DNA from: Clostridiales bacterium UBA4039 | GTDB lineage: Bacteria > Bacillota > Clostridia > Lachnospirales > Vallitaleaceae | NCBI GenBank assembly: GCA_002382805.1 | Contig: DGAD01000054.1 | Location: 104,995 to 168,994 of the forward strand | Length of the DNA: 64,000 nucleotides | Direction: 5' to 3' | Shown: piece after piece, positions 25,618-38,095 of the stretch | Numbering within the stretch: position 1 is the stretch's first letter | Layout: each line of letters starts with the position of its first letter | Notes under the pieces: model-generated | Database searches by the model: none | Seen by the model: only the letters and a program-made list of their open reading frames with translations | What the model was told of the DNA's origin: nothing | Program-made: the position numbers and the translations under genes

Positions 25618-26193
25618 GTGCCAAAAGTTGAACAAAAACAAACAGTAGTACAAGCGATAAAAGATAATCTTGAAAATGCAAGTTCAGTTGTTCTTGTTGA
25701 CTATCGTGGATTGACAGTAGAGCAAGATACGAATCTTCGTAAAGCTTTGCGTGAAGCGAATGTAACATATAAAGTTTACAAAAACACAATGATGAAGTTT
25801 GCGTTTGAAGGAACAGCGTTTGATCAACTTAACGATCAATTAGCAGGTCCTAGCGCGATTGCAATTAGTTATGACGATGCAACTGCAGGTCCACGCGTGC
25901 TTAAGAAAATGTCTAAAGACATGCCTAAGCTTGAGTTTAAAGCCGGTGTTGTTGATGGTGAGTTGTTTGATGTTGACGGAATCACTAAAGTGGCTTCAGT
26001 ACCATCAAGAGACGAATTACTTGCAAAACTATTTGGAAGCTTCAAGTCTCCAATGTCATCATTTGCTCGTACAGTTAAAGCGATTGCAGACAAAATGGAA
26101 GAAACAGGCGTTGCTACAGCAGCTGATCTTGCAGCCACTGTAGAAAAAACAGAAGAAGTAGCAGAAGAAACAACAGAAACAGTAGAAGAATAA
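25618..26193 (+). CDS. rplJ: Ribosomal protein L10
   Basis: GTG start at 25618 behind AAGGAGGTG. The 191-residue protein has VVLVDYRGLTVEQDTNLRKA and the YKVYKNTMMKFA region that binds 23S rRNA. The C-terminal helix, which docks L7/L12 dimers, ends in an unusually Glu/Thr-rich tail. It is preceded by its own leader RNA and followed by rplL after 26 bp. Confidence 0.97.
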   Translation: MPKVEQKQTVVQAIKDNLENASSVVLVDYRGLTVEQDTNLRKALREANVTYKVYKNTMMKFAFEGTAFDQLNDQLAGPSAIAISYDDATAGPRVLKKMSKDMPKLEFKAGVVDGELFDVDGITKVASVPSRDELLAKLFGSFKSPMSSFARTVKAIADKMEETGVATAADLAATVEKTEEVAEETTETVEE

Positions 26194-26219
26194 TATAAAA
26201 TATTTCGGAGGTGCAAATA

Positions 26220-26597
26220 ATGGCAAAATTAACTACTCAAGAATTAATTGATGCAATTAAAGAATTATCAGTTTTAGAACTTAACGAATTAGTAACAGCT
26301 TGTGAAGAAGAATTTGGTGTATCTGCAGCAGCAGGTGTTGTTATGGCAGCAGCTGGTGGAGCTGAAGGTGGCGCAGCAGAAGAAAAAACTGAATTTGATG
26401 TAGAACTTACAGAAGTAGGTGCTTCTAAAGTTAAAGTAATCAAAGTTGTTCGTGAAATCACTGGATTAGGACTTAAAGAAGCAAAAGGTCTTGTTGACGA
26501 AGCTCCTAAAATGGTTAAAGAAGGCGCTAGCAAAGAAGAAGCAGAAGAAATCAAAGCTAAACTTGCAGAAGTTGGAGCAACAGCTACAGTTAAGTAG
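26220..26597 (+). CDS. rplL: Ribosomal protein L7/L12
   Basis: ATG 26220 is chosen; GGAGGTG at 26207-26213 is its binding site and contains an in-frame GTG (26211) that would be too close to serve. The 125-residue acidic protein has the N-terminal dimer domain, an Ala/Gly-rich hinge at about 38-55, and the C-terminal factor-binding domain with [20 protein letters not shown]. It recruits and stimulates translational GTPases. A strong terminator follows. Confidence 0.97.
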   Translation: MAKLTTQELIDAIKELSVLELNELVTACEEEFGVSAAAGVVMAAAGGAEGGAAEEKTEFDVELTEVGASKVKVIKVVREITGLGLKEAKGLVDEAPKMVKEGASKEEAEEIKAKLAEVGATATVK

Positions 26598-26621
26598 TCT
26601 GAAATACTTAAAATTTCAAAA

Positions 26622-26653
26622 GTCTCGATTCATTATGAATCGAGGCTTTTTTT
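26622..26653 (+). terminator. Intrinsic terminator after rplL
   Basis: GTCTCGATTC pairs with GAATCGAGGC (one G-T wobble) around the loop ATTAT, followed by seven T's at 26647-26653. It separates rplJL from rpoBC, which has its own promoter. Confidence 0.9.
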
Positions 26654-26691
26654 ACACTATAGGGTAACACATATACTTTGAAAAAAATATG

Positions 26692-26720
26692 TTGACATAC
26701 TTGACAAGATATGATATTAT
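26692..26720 (+). promoter_or_regulatory. Promoter of rpoB-rpoC
   Basis: TTGACA at 26692-26697, a 17-base spacer, and TATTAT at 26715-26720. A second TTGACA at 26701-26706 has no -10 at a usable distance. The leader to rpoB is about 80 nt. Confidence 0.8.
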
Positions 26721-26806
26721 CTGTTAATGCGTCAGTATGGAATTGTATGCTTATTTTTAAGGTATACTAGATGAAGATTATTATAGCCAAGGGGTGAATC
26801 ATAACT

Positions 26807-29800
26807 ATGGAAAAAAATAGGATCAATCCTATCGAAAGTGGAGTATCAGTTCGAATGAGCTACTCCAAGCAAAAAGAAGTCCTTGACATGCCAAATCTAA
26901 TCGAAGTTCAAAAAGATTCTTATAATTGGTTCCTTGATGAAGGATTAAAGGAAGTATTTCGAGACATATCCCCAATTTCGGATTACACAGGGAATTTAAT
27001 GTTAGAATTTGTCGGTTTTTCTTTTAATGAAGATGCAAAGTACACAATGGATGAATGTAAAGAAAGAGATGCAACGTATGCTGCACCTCTTAAAGTTCGT
27101 GTGCGTCTAATTAACAAGGAAAAGGATGAGATTAGTGAACATGAGATATTCATGGGTGACTTGCCGTTAATGACAGACACAGGAACGTTTATCATTAATG
27201 GAGCGGAGCGTGTTATTGTAAGTCAGTTAGTACGTTCTCCGGGGATTTATTATGCACAAAAGCATGATAAAATCGGTAAAGAACTTTTTTCGGCAACAGT
27301 GATTCCGAATCGCGGGGCATGGCTTGAATATGAGACAGATTCAAATGACATTTTTTATGTGCGAGTAGACCGAACACGTAAAGTGCCGGTAACAGTGTTA
27401 ATGCGTTCATTTGGCATCGGGACAAACGCAGAGATTATTGAACTTTTTGGTGAAGAACCGAAGATTCTTGCGAGTTTAGATAAAGATAGCTCATCTTCGT
27501 ACGAAGAAGGGCTTATTGAAATATATAAACGCATACGTCCGGGAGAGCCACCAACCGTTGAAAGTGCAGAATCTCTATTAAACTCCATGTTTTTTGACCC
27601 AAGACGTTATGATTTAGCCAAAGTTGGTAGATATAAATTTAATAAAAAATTAGCGTTTTCTAACCGAATCACAGGCCATGTTTTATCCGATGATGTAGTT
27701 GATAAATTAACAGGAGAAATACTAGCAGAAGCAGGAACCGTTGTTAATCAAGAGTTAGCCAATTTAATTCAAGATGCAGCGATACCCCATGTTTTTGTGA
27801 CGGTTGAAGATAGAAAAGTTAAAGTGTTAAGTAATATGGTCGTGAATATAAAAAATTATGTTCATGCAGATATTGAAGCGCTTAGAATTCATGAACGCGT
27901 ATACTATCCAGTGTTAAAAGAGTTAATGGAAGAATATACGAATGAAGAAGAATTGGTTGAACAAATTGGGCGTAATATGCATCGGTTAATTCCAAAACAT
28001 ATTACAAAAGAAGATATCTTTGCTTCAATGAACTACAATATTCATGTTGAATATGGAGTAGGTAATGTTGACGACATAGATCATTTAGGAAATCGACGTA
28101 TTCGTGCAGTTGGAGAACTGCTTCAAAACCAATTTAGAATTGGTTTGTCTCGAATGGAGCGTGTTGTTCGTGAACGAATGACGATTCAAGATCCGGATGG
28201 TATTACACCACAGTCTCTTATTAATATACGACCGGTAACGGCGTCCATTAAGGAGTTTTTTGGTAGTTCTCAGTTATCGCAGTTTATGGATCAAACCAAT
28301 CCACTAGCAGAGTTGACTCACAAACGTCGTCTGTCAGCATTAGGCCCTGGTGGTCTTAGCCGTGAGCGTGCGGGGTTTGAGGTTCGTGACGTCCACTATT
28401 CTCATTACGGACGTATGTGTCCGATTGAAACGCCTGAAGGTCCAAACATTGGACTTATTAACTCATTGGCTTCATATGCGCGGATTAACGAATATGGATT
28501 TATTGAAGCACCATATCGCGTGATTGACCAATCAGGAGATTCGCCAGTAGTAACAGATGAAGTAATCTATGTTACTGCAGATGAAGAAGAAAAATACCGT
28601 GTTGCACAGGCAAATGAGCCGATAGATGAGAATGGACATTTTATCCACAAATATGTTACGGGACGTGATCGTGAACATATTATAGAGATGGAAGCTAGAA
28701 CGATTGATTTAATGGACGTATCACCTAAGCAGGTGTTTTCAGTGGCAACATCGATGATTCCTTTCTTGGAAAATGATGATGCTAACCGTGCTCTCATGGG
28801 TTCAAACATGCAGCGTCAGGCTGTTCCGCTACTTATTACAGACTCATCTCTTGTGGGTACAGGGATGGAAAACAAGGCGGCTGTTGATTCGGGAATTGTT
28901 AAGGTTGCTAAAAATGCAGGAGTAGTTGATCGTGTAACAGCATCTGAAATTGTTATTCGTACACCAGAAGGTGCTAGAGATACATACAAATTGCAAAAGT
29001 TTTCACGAAGTAACCAAGGTACATGCATTAATCAACGTCCCTTAGTTTCTAAAGGACAAAAGGTTCGAAAAGGAGCCGTGATTGCTGATGGACCATCTAC
29101 ACAAAATGGAGAGATTGCTTTAGGTAAGAATCCTTTAATCGGATTTATGACTTGGGAAGGTTATAACTTCGAGGATGCCATTTTGTTAAGTGAAAATCTA
29201 GTAAAAGAAGATGTGTATACATCTATACATATAGAAGAATATGAAGCCGAAGCCCGAGATACAAAACTTGGACCAGAAGAAATTACTCGTGATGTTCCAG
29301 GTGTTGGAGAAGATGCGCTTAAAGACTTAGATGAACGAGGCATTATTCGTATCGGAGCAGAAATACGTTCTGGAGATATCCTTGTTGGAAAAGTTACACC
29401 TAAAGGTGAGACTGAGCTTACAGCAGAAGAGCGCTTACTTCGTGCAATCTTTGGTGAAAAAGCCAGAGAAGTTCGAGATACGTCCCTTCGAGTACCGCAT
29501 GGTGAAGAAGGAATTATCGTAGATGTACATGTATTTACAAGGGAAAACGGCGATGAACTTCCACCGGGTGTGAATCAGTCCGTTCGTGTTTATATTGCAC
29601 AAAAGCGTAAGATTTCTGTAGGAGATAAAATGGCTGGACGTCATGGTAATAAAGGTGTAATCTCTCGTATATTACCAGCAGAAGACATGCCATTCTTACC
29701 AAATGGTCGACCGCTTGACATTGTACTAAATCCACTAGGGGTACCTTCACGTATGAATATTGGACAGGTACTTGAAGTCCATTTAGGTTTAGCAGCAAAG

Positions 29801-30625
29801 GCGCTAGGTATTAAGATTGCGACTCCGGTATTTGATGGTGCCAACGAGATTGATATCATGGAAACACTGGATATGGCGAATGATTACGTTAATACACCAT
29901 GGGATGCGTTTGAAGACAAGTGGGGCGATATATTAAACCCTGAAATTAAAGAGTTCTTATTAAGTAATGTGAATCATCGCGAAGAATGGAAAAATGTTCC
30001 AATTCGTGAAGACGGTAAAATTAATCTTCGTGATGGACGTACTGGAGAGTATTTTGACAATCCGGTTACCGTTGGATATATGCATTATCTTAAACTCCAT
30101 CACTTGGTTGATGATAAGATACATGCACGTTCTACAGGACCTTATTCACTTGTAACACAGCAACCACTTGGTGGTAAAGCACAGTTTGGTGGACAGCGTT
30201 TTGGAGAGATGGAAGTATGGGCTCTTGAAGCTTATGGTGCAGCATATACATTGCAAGAAATCTTGACAGTCAAGTCCGATGATGTCGTTGGTCGTGTTAA
30301 AACATATGAAGCAATTATTAAAGGTGAAAATATTCCAGAACCTGGAATCCCCGAATCCTTTAAAGTTTTACTTAAAGAATTACAATCACTCTCCTTAGAC
30401 ATTAAGATTCTTTCGAATGAAAAAGGTGAGATTAGTTTAAAAGATGATTATGACGATGATACAGACATGGAACTCCACTTGACAGATGATGAATTTGCAA
30501 ATCAAAACATAGCTGTCGGTAAAAGTGAAGATGTCCCAGATATTGATGCAGAAGAAGATGATGTAGATGAAAGTGATGAAGAACTATTAGATTCAAGTTT
30601 TATTCTTGAAGATGATGACCAGTAA
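26807..30625 (+). CDS. rpoB: DNA-directed RNA polymerase subunit beta
   Basis: The 1272-residue subunit starts at ATG 26807 behind AAGGGGTGAA. It contains the rifampicin-pocket region ([20 protein letters not shown], with [20 protein letters not shown] following), the [12 protein letters not shown] catalytic-side motif, and [20 protein letters not shown] near the C-terminus. At the key rifampicin positions the residues look like the sensitive type ([21 protein letters not shown]). The last ~60 residues are strongly acidic (Asp/Glu runs), an extension beyond the conserved core. It is co-transcribed with rpoC, 25 bp downstream. Confidence 0.99.
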   Translation: MEKNRINPIESGVSVRMSYSKQKEVLDMPNLIEVQKDSYNWFLDEGLKEVFRDISPISDYTGNLMLEFVGFSFNEDAKYTMDECKERDATYAAPLKVRVRLINKEKDEISEHEIFMGDLPLMTDTGTFIINGAERVIVSQLVRSPGIYYAQKHDKIGKELFSATVIPNRGAWLEYETDSNDIFYVRVDRTRKVPVTVLMRSFGIGTNAEIIELFGEEPKILASLDKDSSSSYEEGLIEIYKRIRPGEPPTVESAESLLNSMFFDPRRYDLAKVGRYKFNKKLAFSNRITGHVLSDDVVDKLTGEILAEAGTVVNQELANLIQDAAIPHVFVTVEDRKVKVLSNMVVNIKNYVHADIEALRIHERVYYPVLKELMEEYTNEEELVEQIGRNMHRLIPKHITKEDIFASMNYNIHVEYGVGNVDDIDHLGNRRIRAVGELLQNQFRIGLSRMERVVRERMTIQDPDGITPQSLINIRPVTASIKEFFGSSQLSQFMDQTNPLAELTHKRRLSALGPGGLSRERAGFEVRDVHYSHYGRMCPIETPEGPNIGLINSLASYARINEYGFIEAPYRVIDQSGDSPVVTDEVIYVTADEEEKYRVAQANEPIDENGHFIHKYVTGRDREHIIEMEARTIDLMDVSPKQVFSVATSMIPFLENDDANRALMGSNMQRQAVPLLITDSSLVGTGMENKAAVDSGIVKVAKNAGVVDRVTASEIVIRTPEGARDTYKLQKFSRSNQGTCINQRPLVSKGQKVRKGAVIADGPSTQNGEIALGKNPLIGFMTWEGYNFEDAILLSENLVKEDVYTSIHIEEYEAEARDTKLGPEEITRDVPGVGEDALKDLDERGIIRIGAEIRSGDILVGKVTPKGETELTAEERLLRAIFGEKAREVRDTSLRVPHGEEGIIVDVHVFTRENGDELPPGVNQSVRVYIAQKRKISVGDKMAGRHGNKGVISRILPAEDMPFLPNGRPLDIVLNPLGVPSRMNIGQVLEVHLGLAAKALGIKIATPVFDGANEIDIMETLDMANDYVNTPWDAFEDKWGDILNPEIKEFLLSNVNHREEWKNVPIREDGKINLRDGRTGEYFDNPVTVGYMHYLKLHHLVDDKIHARSTGPYSLVTQQPLGGKAQFGGQRFGEMEVWALEAYGAAYTLQEILTVKSDDVVGRVKTYEAIIKGENIPEPGIPESFKVLLKELQSLSLDIKILSNEKGEISLKDDYDDDTDMELHLTDDEFANQNIAVGKSEDVPDIDAEEDDVDESDEELLDSSFILEDDDQ

Positions 30626-30650
30626 ATGATCTTAAAGGAGCGTGTAGTTA

Positions 30651-33600
30651 ATGCCAAATGAAGCTATGGAGCAATCAGTGAATTTTGATGCCATTAAGAT
30701 TGGTTTAGCATCACCGGAACGAATTCGTGAGTGGTCTCGTGGCGAAGTTAAAAAGCCCGAGACGATTAACTACAGAACATTGAAACCTGAACGTGATGGT
30801 TTGTTCTGTGAGAAGATTTTTGGACCAAGCAAAGACTGGGAATGTCATTGTGGGAAGTACAAAAAAATTCGTTATAAAGGTGTAGTCTGTGACCGATGTG
30901 GTGTTGAGATAACAAAATCAAAAGTACGTCGTGAGCGTATGGGGCATATCGAATTGGCAGCCCCGGTATCACATATTTGGTACTTCAAAGGTATTCCAAG
31001 CCGTATGGGACTTATCCTAGATATGTCTCCTCGAACATTGGAAAAAGTACTGTATTTTGCTTCTTATATCGTTATTGATAAAGGAAATACAAATCTTCAG
31101 TACAAACAAGTTTTAACTGAAAAAGAATTTAGAGATGCCTATGACAAATATGGCAATTCATTTAGAGCTGCGATGGGCGCAGATGCTATTCGAGAAATCT
31201 TATCTGAGATTGACCTTGAAAAAGAGTCTGTTGAACTACGAAAAGCACTTAAAGATGCAACTGGTCAGAAAAAAGCTCGTATTATAAAACGTATGGAAGT
31301 CGTTGAAGCCTTTAGAGAATCCGGAAACAAGCCTGAATGGATGATTCTTTCTGTTGTTCCCGTTATTCCACCAGACTTACGTCCGATGGTACAACTTGAT
31401 GGTGGACGATTTGCTACGTCAGACTTAAATGATTTATATCGTCGTGTCATTAATAGAAATAATCGTTTACAACGACTTCTTGATTTAGGAGCACCTGAGA
31501 TCATTGTTCGAAATGAAAAACGTATGTTACAAGAAGCAGTTGATGCATTGATTGATAATGGTCGCCGTGGTCGTCCAGTTACGGGACCGGGGAATCGTCC
31601 ATTAAAATCTTTATCGGATATGCTTAAAGGAAAGCAAGGTCGATTCCGTCAAAACCTTCTTGGAAAACGTGTCGACTATTCTGGCCGTTCGGTTATCGTT
31701 GTTGGACCGGAACTTAAAATATATCAATGTGGTCTTCCTAAAAAGATGGCGATTGAATTATTTAAGCCATTTATCATGAAGCGTCTTGTAGCTGATGGTG
31801 TTGCACATAATATTAAGTCTGCGAAAAAAATGGTTGAACGCTTAGAAGACGGTGTATTTGATGTTCTTGAAGAAGTTATCCGTGAGCATCCGGTTATGCT
31901 AAACCGTGCGCCGACATTGCATAGACTAGGGATTCAGGCGTTTGAACCTGTTCTTGTGGAAGGTAAAGCTATTCGATTACACCCACTGGTATGTACAGCG
32001 TATAATGCTGACTTTGACGGTGACCAGATGGCGGTTCACTTACCTTTGTCTGTAGAAGCGCAAGCAGAGTGTCGTTTCTTGTTATTATCACCGAACAACT
32101 TACTTAAACCTTCAGATGGTGGACCTGTAACGGTTCCTTCACAGGATATGGTCTTAGGAACATACTATCTAACCCTTGATAAAGATGGTGAAAAGGGTGA
32201 AGGTATGAAGTTTAGAAGTGAAAATGAAGCAGTACTTGCATATGAGAATAATGTAGTGACACTTCATGCTAGAATACAAGTACTTCGTGAGGCGGAAATC
32301 GATGGGGAAAAGCAAAAAAAACTCATTGAAACATCGGTTGGTCGTATTATATTTAACGAAGCCATTCCACAGGATTTAGGTTTTGTCGACCGTGAAGAGC
32401 CTGGACATGAGTTTGAATATGAAGTTGATTTCTTAGTAGGAAAAAAACAATTGCAACAAATACTACATCGTTGTATTGATATTCATGGTTCGACTCGAAC
32501 TTCTGAGATTTTAGATGCTATTAAAAAGCTCGGATTTAAATATTCAACCAAAGGTGCTTTGACAGTTTCTGTTTCTGACATGGAAGTTCCAGAAGCAAAA
32601 CCAGCGATTATCGAAGAAGCAGAAAACACACTTGAGACAATTATGAAGCAGTATAAACGTGGTATGATGACTGAAGAAGAACGGTATAAGAATGTTGTTG
32701 AAACATGGCGTTCAGCCGATGAGCGTATTACCCGTGAGCTTCTAGGAAATCTAGACCGATATAACAACATCTTTATGATGGCTGATTCAGGAGCACGTGG
32801 TTCAGAAAGTCAGATCAAACAGTTGGCTGGTATGCGTGGTTTGATGGCCGATACACAAGGTCGTACCATAGAGTTGCCGATCAAATCAAACTTTAGAGAG
32901 GGTCTTGACGTTCTTGAGTACTTTATCTCAGCTCATGGAGCGAGAAAAGGACTTGCCGATACAGCCCTTCGTACAGCAGACTCTGGATACTTGACCCGTC
33001 GTTTGGTTGATGTATCTCAAGATTTAATTATTCGTGAGCAAGATTGTTGTGCAGGAGAAGATGAAGTCGTTGGACAAACAGTCAAAGCGTTCATGGATGG
33101 AAAAGAAGTTGTTGAAAGTTTGGAAGAACGAATTACAGGACGATGGTCAGTTGAAGAAATTGTTCATCCAGAAACTGGAAAAGTTCTTGCGAAAGCAGAC
33201 ACAATGATTAATCCAAGACAGGCACGTAAAATTGTCAAAGCAGGAATCACATCGGTTCGAATTCGAACGGCCTTAACGTGTAAATCGGATGTCGGTGTAT
33301 GTGCTAAGTGTTATGGAGCAGATATGGCTACTGGTTTACCGGTACAAGTTGGAGAATCTGCAGGAATTATTGCAGCACAATCAATCGGAGAGCCAGGAAC
33401 ACAGCTTACAATGCGTACCTTCCATACAGGTGGTATCGCAACAGCTGATGACATCACTCAAGGTCTTCCAAGAATCGAGGAGCTGTTTGAAGCTAGAAAG
33501 CCAAAAGGTCTTGCAATTATTGCAGATTTTGCTGGTGTTGTACGTATCAATGAAACTAAGAAAAAACGTGAAGTTGTCTTAACGGACGAGACGGGTGAAA

Positions 33601-34220
33601 ATACAAAAACATACTTGATTCCATATGGATCGCGTATCAAAATTGAAGATAACCAAGTTGTTGAAGCCGGAGATGAACTCACGGAAGGTAGCGTTAATCC
33701 ACACGATATCCTAAAAATTAAAGGCCGACGCGCATTACAAGATTATATGTTGCAAGAAGTTCAAAACGTATATCGACTACAGGGTGTTGAAATCAATGAT
33801 AAACACGTTGAAGTTATTTGCCGTCAGATGCTTAAGAAAATACGGATTGAAGAAAGTGGAGATACTACATTCTTACCAGGTAGCTTAGTGGATAAATTAG
33901 AATTTGATAAAGTGAATAAGCAATTAGAGCAAGATGGCTTAGAAGCAGCAGAAGGAACGCAAGTTCTTCTGGGGATTACAAAAGCATCACTTGCAACGAA
34001 TTCATTCTTATCAGCGGCATCTTTCCAAGAAACAACAAAAGTATTGACAGAGGCAGCAATCCACGGAAAAGTTGACCCATTGATTGGTCTCAAAGAAAAT
34101 GTTATCTTAGGTAAACTGATTCCGGCAGGAACAGGAATGAACCTATACCGTAATGTTGATATAGAAAAAAAAGTACCTGTAGAAGAACCAATAAATGAAA
34201 CAGATGTATTTTTAGATTAA
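30651..34220 (+). CDS. rpoC: DNA-directed RNA polymerase subunit beta'
   Basis: This is a 1189-residue subunit. The N-terminal zinc ribbon has Cys65, Cys67, Cys80 and Cys83 (ECHCGKY, CDRCGVE). The catalytic magnesium loop NADFDGD is at 452-458. The second zinc site includes [13 protein letters not shown] at about 877-889, and [20 protein letters not shown] marks the trigger-loop and bridge-helix side. No large lineage insert is evident. It ends 22 bp before a structured 133-nt hairpin. Confidence 0.99.
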   Translation: MPNEAMEQSVNFDAIKIGLASPERIREWSRGEVKKPETINYRTLKPERDGLFCEKIFGPSKDWECHCGKYKKIRYKGVVCDRCGVEITKSKVRRERMGHIELAAPVSHIWYFKGIPSRMGLILDMSPRTLEKVLYFASYIVIDKGNTNLQYKQVLTEKEFRDAYDKYGNSFRAAMGADAIREILSEIDLEKESVELRKALKDATGQKKARIIKRMEVVEAFRESGNKPEWMILSVVPVIPPDLRPMVQLDGGRFATSDLNDLYRRVINRNNRLQRLLDLGAPEIIVRNEKRMLQEAVDALIDNGRRGRPVTGPGNRPLKSLSDMLKGKQGRFRQNLLGKRVDYSGRSVIVVGPELKIYQCGLPKKMAIELFKPFIMKRLVADGVAHNIKSAKKMVERLEDGVFDVLEEVIREHPVMLNRAPTLHRLGIQAFEPVLVEGKAIRLHPLVCTAYNADFDGDQMAVHLPLSVEAQAECRFLLLSPNNLLKPSDGGPVTVPSQDMVLGTYYLTLDKDGEKGEGMKFRSENEAVLAYENNVVTLHARIQVLREAEIDGEKQKKLIETSVGRIIFNEAIPQDLGFVDREEPGHEFEYEVDFLVGKKQLQQILHRCIDIHGSTRTSEILDAIKKLGFKYSTKGALTVSVSDMEVPEAKPAIIEEAENTLETIMKQYKRGMMTEEERYKNVVETWRSADERITRELLGNLDRYNNIFMMADSGARGSESQIKQLAGMRGLMADTQGRTIELPIKSNFREGLDVLEYFISAHGARKGLADTALRTADSGYLTRRLVDVSQDLIIREQDCCAGEDEVVGQTVKAFMDGKEVVESLEERITGRWSVEEIVHPETGKVLAKADTMINPRQARKIVKAGITSVRIRTALTCKSDVGVCAKCYGADMATGLPVQVGESAGIIAAQSIGEPGTQLTMRTFHTGGIATADDITQGLPRIEELFEARKPKGLAIIADFAGVVRINETKKKREVVLTDETGENTKTYLIPYGSRIKIEDNQVVEAGDELTEGSVNPHDILKIKGRRALQDYMLQEVQNVYRLQGVEINDKHVEVICRQMLKKIRIEESGDTTFLPGSLVDKLEFDKVNKQLEQDGLEAAEGTQVLLGITKASLATNSFLSAASFQETTKVLTEAAIHGKVDPLIGLKENVILGKLIPAGTGMNLYRNVDIEKKVPVEEPINETDVFLD

Positions 34221-34242
34221 ATGTAAGGCGCAATCAATAAAT

Positions 34243-34375
34243 AAGCAGATGACCATGTAAGTGGGAGTGCCGGACACAGAAGCATGCAGGACTTATTACC
34301 TAAAATCTTATTTTAGGCAATAAGCCCTATACATGCCAGTGACCGGAATACTCATGATTACTTGGTCATCTGCTT
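34243..34375 (+). other. 133-nt imperfect hairpin between rpoC and the str operon
   Basis: AAGCAGATGACCA (34243-34255) pairs perfectly with TGGTCATCTGCTT (34363-34375). The stem goes on through GTAA/TTAC, GAGT/ACTC, CCGG/CCGG, GCATG/CATGC, CTTATT/AATAAG and CCTAAAA/TTTTAGG to a TCTTA loop, with internal loops between. This accounts for most of the 321-base gap 34221-34541. Only a four-T run follows, so simple termination is doubtful. It could be a structured RNA or a small non-autonomous palindromic element. Confidence 0.65.
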
Positions 34376-34453
34376 TTCTGATATAACAGTCATTCCCTTT
34401 CTCAATAGCGACTAAAAAGTAGAGTTTTGTAAATAGATAAAACAAACTTTTAC

Positions 34454-34482
34454 TTGACATATTAATATAGAAGTGGTATTAT
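34454..34482 (+). promoter_or_regulatory. Promoter of the L7Ae-like gene-rpsL-rpsG-fusA operon
   Basis: TTGACA at 34454-34459, a 17-base spacer and TATTAT at 34477-34482, the same boxes and spacing as the rpoB promoter. Confidence 0.8.
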
Positions 34483-34490
34483 TCATCAGT

Positions 34491-34527
34491 GTGCATTTTC
34501 AACATGTTTTTCAGCATGTCAATGCAC
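34491..34527 (+). promoter_or_regulatory. 5' leader hairpin of the L7Ae-like gene
   Basis: GTGCATT (34491-34497) pairs with AATGCAC (34521-34527), and inside it ACATG (34502-34506) with CATGT (34515-34519), leaving an asymmetric TTCA/C internal loop. It begins within a few bases of the expected transcript start and ends 14 bases before the start codon region. It could stabilise the mRNA end or bind the protein product. Confidence 0.5.
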
Positions 34528-34541
34528 TTATGAAAGGAATG

Positions 34542-34793
34542 ATGAATGTGCACGATACCATGAATGGTCCGCTGGTTGTTGGGACCAAGCAAACGTTGAA
34601 AGCCCTTGAAGATCAAGACATTTTGACACTTTATATTGCTAATGATGCAGATAAAGATATCAAACAACAGGCAATTCAACTTGCAAATTCACGAAAAGTT
34701 CCTATTGTATATTATGATACGATGGAAGAACTTGGGAAAGCTTGTAAAATACGAGTTGGAACAGCGACTGCTGCACTAATTAAACAATCATAA
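34542..34793 (+). CDS. L7Ae-family ribosome-associated protein (YbxF/RplGB-like)
   Basis: An 83-residue protein with the L7Ae/L30e core: LVVGTKQTLKAL, LYIANDADKDI and LGKACKIRVGTATAALI. Bacterial members bind kink-turn RNA and are encoded before rpsL in many Firmicutes, as here. The start is uncertain: ATGs stand at 34530, 34539 and 34542 and the AAGGA site at 34534-34538 is close to the last two. The choice is guided by family length. It leads the str operon. Confidence 0.85.
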   Translation: MNVHDTMNGPLVVGTKQTLKALEDQDILTLYIANDADKDIKQQAIQLANSRKVPIVYYDTMEELGKACKIRVGTATAALIKQS

Positions 34794-34808
34794 ACGGAGG
34801 TGAAATGG

Positions 34809-35222
34809 ATGCCAACTTTTAACCAGTTAGTTAGAAAAGGTAGAGCTACGTCAGAGAAAAAGTCAAACTCCCCAGCTTTTCAAAAAGGGTTTAACTCTCT
34901 AAAAAAGAAGACTACAGATATTTCGGCGCCACAAAAGCGTGGAGTATGTACAGCAGTAAAAACAGCGACACCTAAAAAACCTAACTCAGCGCTTCGAAAG
35001 ATTGCCAGAGTACGTCTTACAAACGGAATAGAAGTAACAGGATATATTCCGGGAGAAGGTCACAACTTACAAGAACATAGTGTTGTTCTTTTAAGAGGTG
35101 GTAGAGTAAAAGACTTACCAGGTACACGATACCATATTGTCAGAGGAACTCTTGACACAGCAGGTGTTGCAGACCGTAAACAATCTCGTTCTAAGTATGG
35201 AGCGAAGCGACCAAAGAAATAG
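34809..35222 (+). CDS. rpsL: Ribosomal protein S12
   Basis: ATG 34809 gives [12 protein letters not shown], the universal start; GGAGGTG at 34796-34802 precedes it. The 137 residues include KSNSPAFQ, the [17 protein letters not shown] decoding-site loop, and [15 protein letters not shown]12 monitors codon-anticodon geometry. The residue at the streptomycin position is Lys (PKKPNSA), consistent with sensitivity. Confidence 0.98.
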   Translation: MPTFNQLVRKGRATSEKKSNSPAFQKGFNSLKKKTTDISAPQKRGVCTAVKTATPKKPNSALRKIARVRLTNGIEVTGYIPGEGHNLQEHSVVLLRGGRVKDLPGTRYHIVRGTLDTAGVADRKQSRSKYGAKRPKK

Positions 35223-35823
<601 letters not shown>

Positions 35824-35882
35824 GAGTTTTACCATTTATTTAAACTATACACAACAATCCATAACCAGAGGAGGTTATTACT

Positions 35883-37967
35883 TTGGCAGGAAGAGAATTT
35901 GCGTTAAGTGATACCAGAAATATAGGTATCATGGCTCATATTGATGCCGGTAAAACAACTCTAACAGAACGTATTTTATTTTATTCAGGAAAGACGCATA
36001 AACTTGGAGAAACACATGAAGGTGGAGCGCAGATGGACTGGATGGAACAAGAGCAGGAAAGAGGTATCACCATTACTTCTGCTGCAACGACATGTTCATG
36101 GTTAGATAATCGCGTCAATATTATAGATACACCAGGTCACGTTGACTTCACAGTTGAGGTTGAGCGTTCTTTACGTGTACTTGACAGTGCGGTAGGTGTT
36201 TTCTGTGCAAAAGGTGGTGTTGAGCCACAATCAGAAACCGTATGGAGACAAGCTGATAAGTACAAAGTACCACGTATGGCATTTGTTAACAAAATGGACC
36301 GTAGCGGTGCGGATTTCTTCAATGTAGTTGAAATGATGCGCGAACGCCTAGGTGCAAATGCAATACCAGTTCAAGTTCCAATTGGATCCGAAGAAGATTT
36401 CAAAGGAATGGTCGACTTATTCAAGATGAAAGCATATGTATACAATGATGACTTAGGAAATGACATCGAAGAATTAGACATTCCAAGTGAACTTGAAGAT
36501 ATTGCGACAGAATATAGAGAAGCTATGGTTGAAGCTATTTGTGATACAGACGAAGAGCTTATGATGATGTATCTTGAAGGGGAAGAAATTCCTATGGAAG
36601 ATTTGAAAAAGGCAATGCGTAAAGCAGTGTGTAATGTTCAAATCATCCCCGTGTATTGTGGATCAGCTTACAAAAACAGAGGTGTTCAAAAGCTTCTTGA
36701 TGCTGTTGTTGAATTTGCTCCATCACCTCTTGATGTACCCGCAATTACAGGTACTTTAGTGGATAGTGATGAAGAAGTAGAAAGACATTCATCAGACGAA
36801 GAGCCTTTCTCGGCATTAGCATTTAAAATCATGACAGATCCATTTGTAGGGAAGTTAGCTTTCTTTAGAGTTTACTCTGGAGTAACAAATGCAGGATCTT
36901 ATGTTTATAACTCAACAAAGCAAAAGAAAGAACGTTTAGGTCGTATACTTCAAATGCATGCGAACAAACGTGAAGAGATTGACAAGGTGTATGCAGGAGA
37001 TATTGCAGCAGCTGTTGGTCTTAAATTTACAACAACAGGTGATACACTTTGTGACGAAAAAGATCAAGTTATTCTTGAGTCTATGGTGTTCCCTGAGCCG
37101 GTTATCTCAGTTGCGATTGAGCCAAAAACAAAAGCTGGTCAACAAAAGATGGGTATTGCATTATCTAAGCTTGCAGAAGAAGACCCAACATTTAAGACCT
37201 ATACAGATGAAGAAACTGGACAAACAATCATCTCAGGTATGGGTGAACTTCACCTTGAAATCATTGTTGACCGTTTATTAAGAGAATTCAAAGTTGAAGC
37301 CAATGTTGGTGCGCCTCAAGTTGCATATAAAGAGACGATTACCAAAGAAGTTGAAATTGACAGTAAGTTTGCTCGCCAGTCTGGTGGACGTGGACAATAC
37401 GGTCACTGTAAAGTACGTTTCAGCCCAATGGATGTTAACGGCGATAATAGTTATGAATTTGTTAACTCAATTGTTGGTGGTGCGATTCCTCGTGAATACA
37501 TTCCTGCAGTTGATAATGGTATTAAAGAAGCAATGCAAGCAGGTGCTTTAGCTGGATACGAAGTTGTTGGTATCAAGGCTGTATGTTATGATGGTTCATA
37601 TCATGATGTTGACTCCTCGGAGATGGCGTTTAAAATTGCCGGTTCTATGGCGTTTAAAGATGCGATGCGAAAAGGTGATGCACAATTACTTGAACCAATA
37701 TTCAAAGTTGTTGTAACTGTTCCGGAAGAATACATGGGTGACGTTATTGGTGACATTAACTCACGACGTGGACAAATGGAAGGAATGGAAGCACGAAGTG
37801 GCGCTCAAGTTATCAATGCTTATGTACCGTTATCTGAAATGTTTGGATATGCAACAGACTTACGTTCAAAATCACAAGGGCGTGGAACATACTCCATGGA
37901 ATTCCATCATTACGAGGCGCTACCAAAAAGTATTCAAGAAAAAATTATTAATAAGCAAGGTGAATAA
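35883..37967 (+). CDS. fusA: Elongation factor G
   Basis: The start is a TTG (35883), placed 8 bases after GAGGAGG, giving [20 protein letters not shown]. The 694 residues include the P-loop [15 protein letters not shown], the switch region [17 protein letters not shown] and NKMD, then domains II-V with [13 protein letters not shown] drives translocation and ribosome recycling. Use of TTG for such an abundant protein is notable and could limit or regulate initiation. Confidence 0.97.
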   Translation: MAGREFALSDTRNIGIMAHIDAGKTTLTERILFYSGKTHKLGETHEGGAQMDWMEQEQERGITITSAATTCSWLDNRVNIIDTPGHVDFTVEVERSLRVLDSAVGVFCAKGGVEPQSETVWRQADKYKVPRMAFVNKMDRSGADFFNVVEMMRERLGANAIPVQVPIGSEEDFKGMVDLFKMKAYVYNDDLGNDIEELDIPSELEDIATEYREAMVEAICDTDEELMMMYLEGEEIPMEDLKKAMRKAVCNVQIIPVYCGSAYKNRGVQKLLDAVVEFAPSPLDVPAITGTLVDSDEEVERHSSDEEPFSALAFKIMTDPFVGKLAFFRVYSGVTNAGSYVYNSTKQKKERLGRILQMHANKREEIDKVYAGDIAAAVGLKFTTTGDTLCDEKDQVILESMVFPEPVISVAIEPKTKAGQQKMGIALSKLAEEDPTFKTYTDEETGQTIISGMGELHLEIIVDRLLREFKVEANVGAPQVAYKETITKEVEIDSKFARQSGGRGQYGHCKVRFSPMDVNGDNSYEFVNSIVGGAIPREYIPAVDNGIKEAMQAGALAGYEVVGIKAVCYDGSYHDVDSSEMAFKIAGSMAFKDAMRKGDAQLLEPIFKVVVTVPEEYMGDVIGDINSRRGQMEGMEARSGAQVINAYVPLSEMFGYATDLRSKSQGRGTYSMEFHHYEALPKSIQEKIINKQGE

Positions 37968-37980
37968 TACCAATAAACCC

Positions 37981-38009
37981 TTGCAAAGTATGATACTACA
38001 TACTATAAT
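37981..38009 (+). promoter_or_regulatory. Promoter of tuf
   Basis: TTGCAA at 37981-37986, a 17-base spacer and a perfect TATAAT at 38004-38009 lie in the 128-base gap after fusA. The same boxes and spacing recur at the S10 promoter. It allows tuf to be transcribed above the level of fusA. Confidence 0.75.
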
Positions 38010-38095
38010 TTGATTGATGGCTTTTTTGTAAGCATAAGCTACATAAAACGAAAGAATGGGGATAGTACCCCGATAATAAAGGAGGAAATATACAA

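Noticed and set aside
26701-26706. Second TTGACA as an additional rpoB promoter
   Set aside because: No -10 element at 16-18 bases; the one at 26715 belongs to the upstream TTGACA.
34491-34527. Kink-turn bound by the L7Ae-like protein
   Set aside because: The internal loop lacks the tandem G-A/A-G pairs that define a kink-turn; kept only as a generic hairpin.
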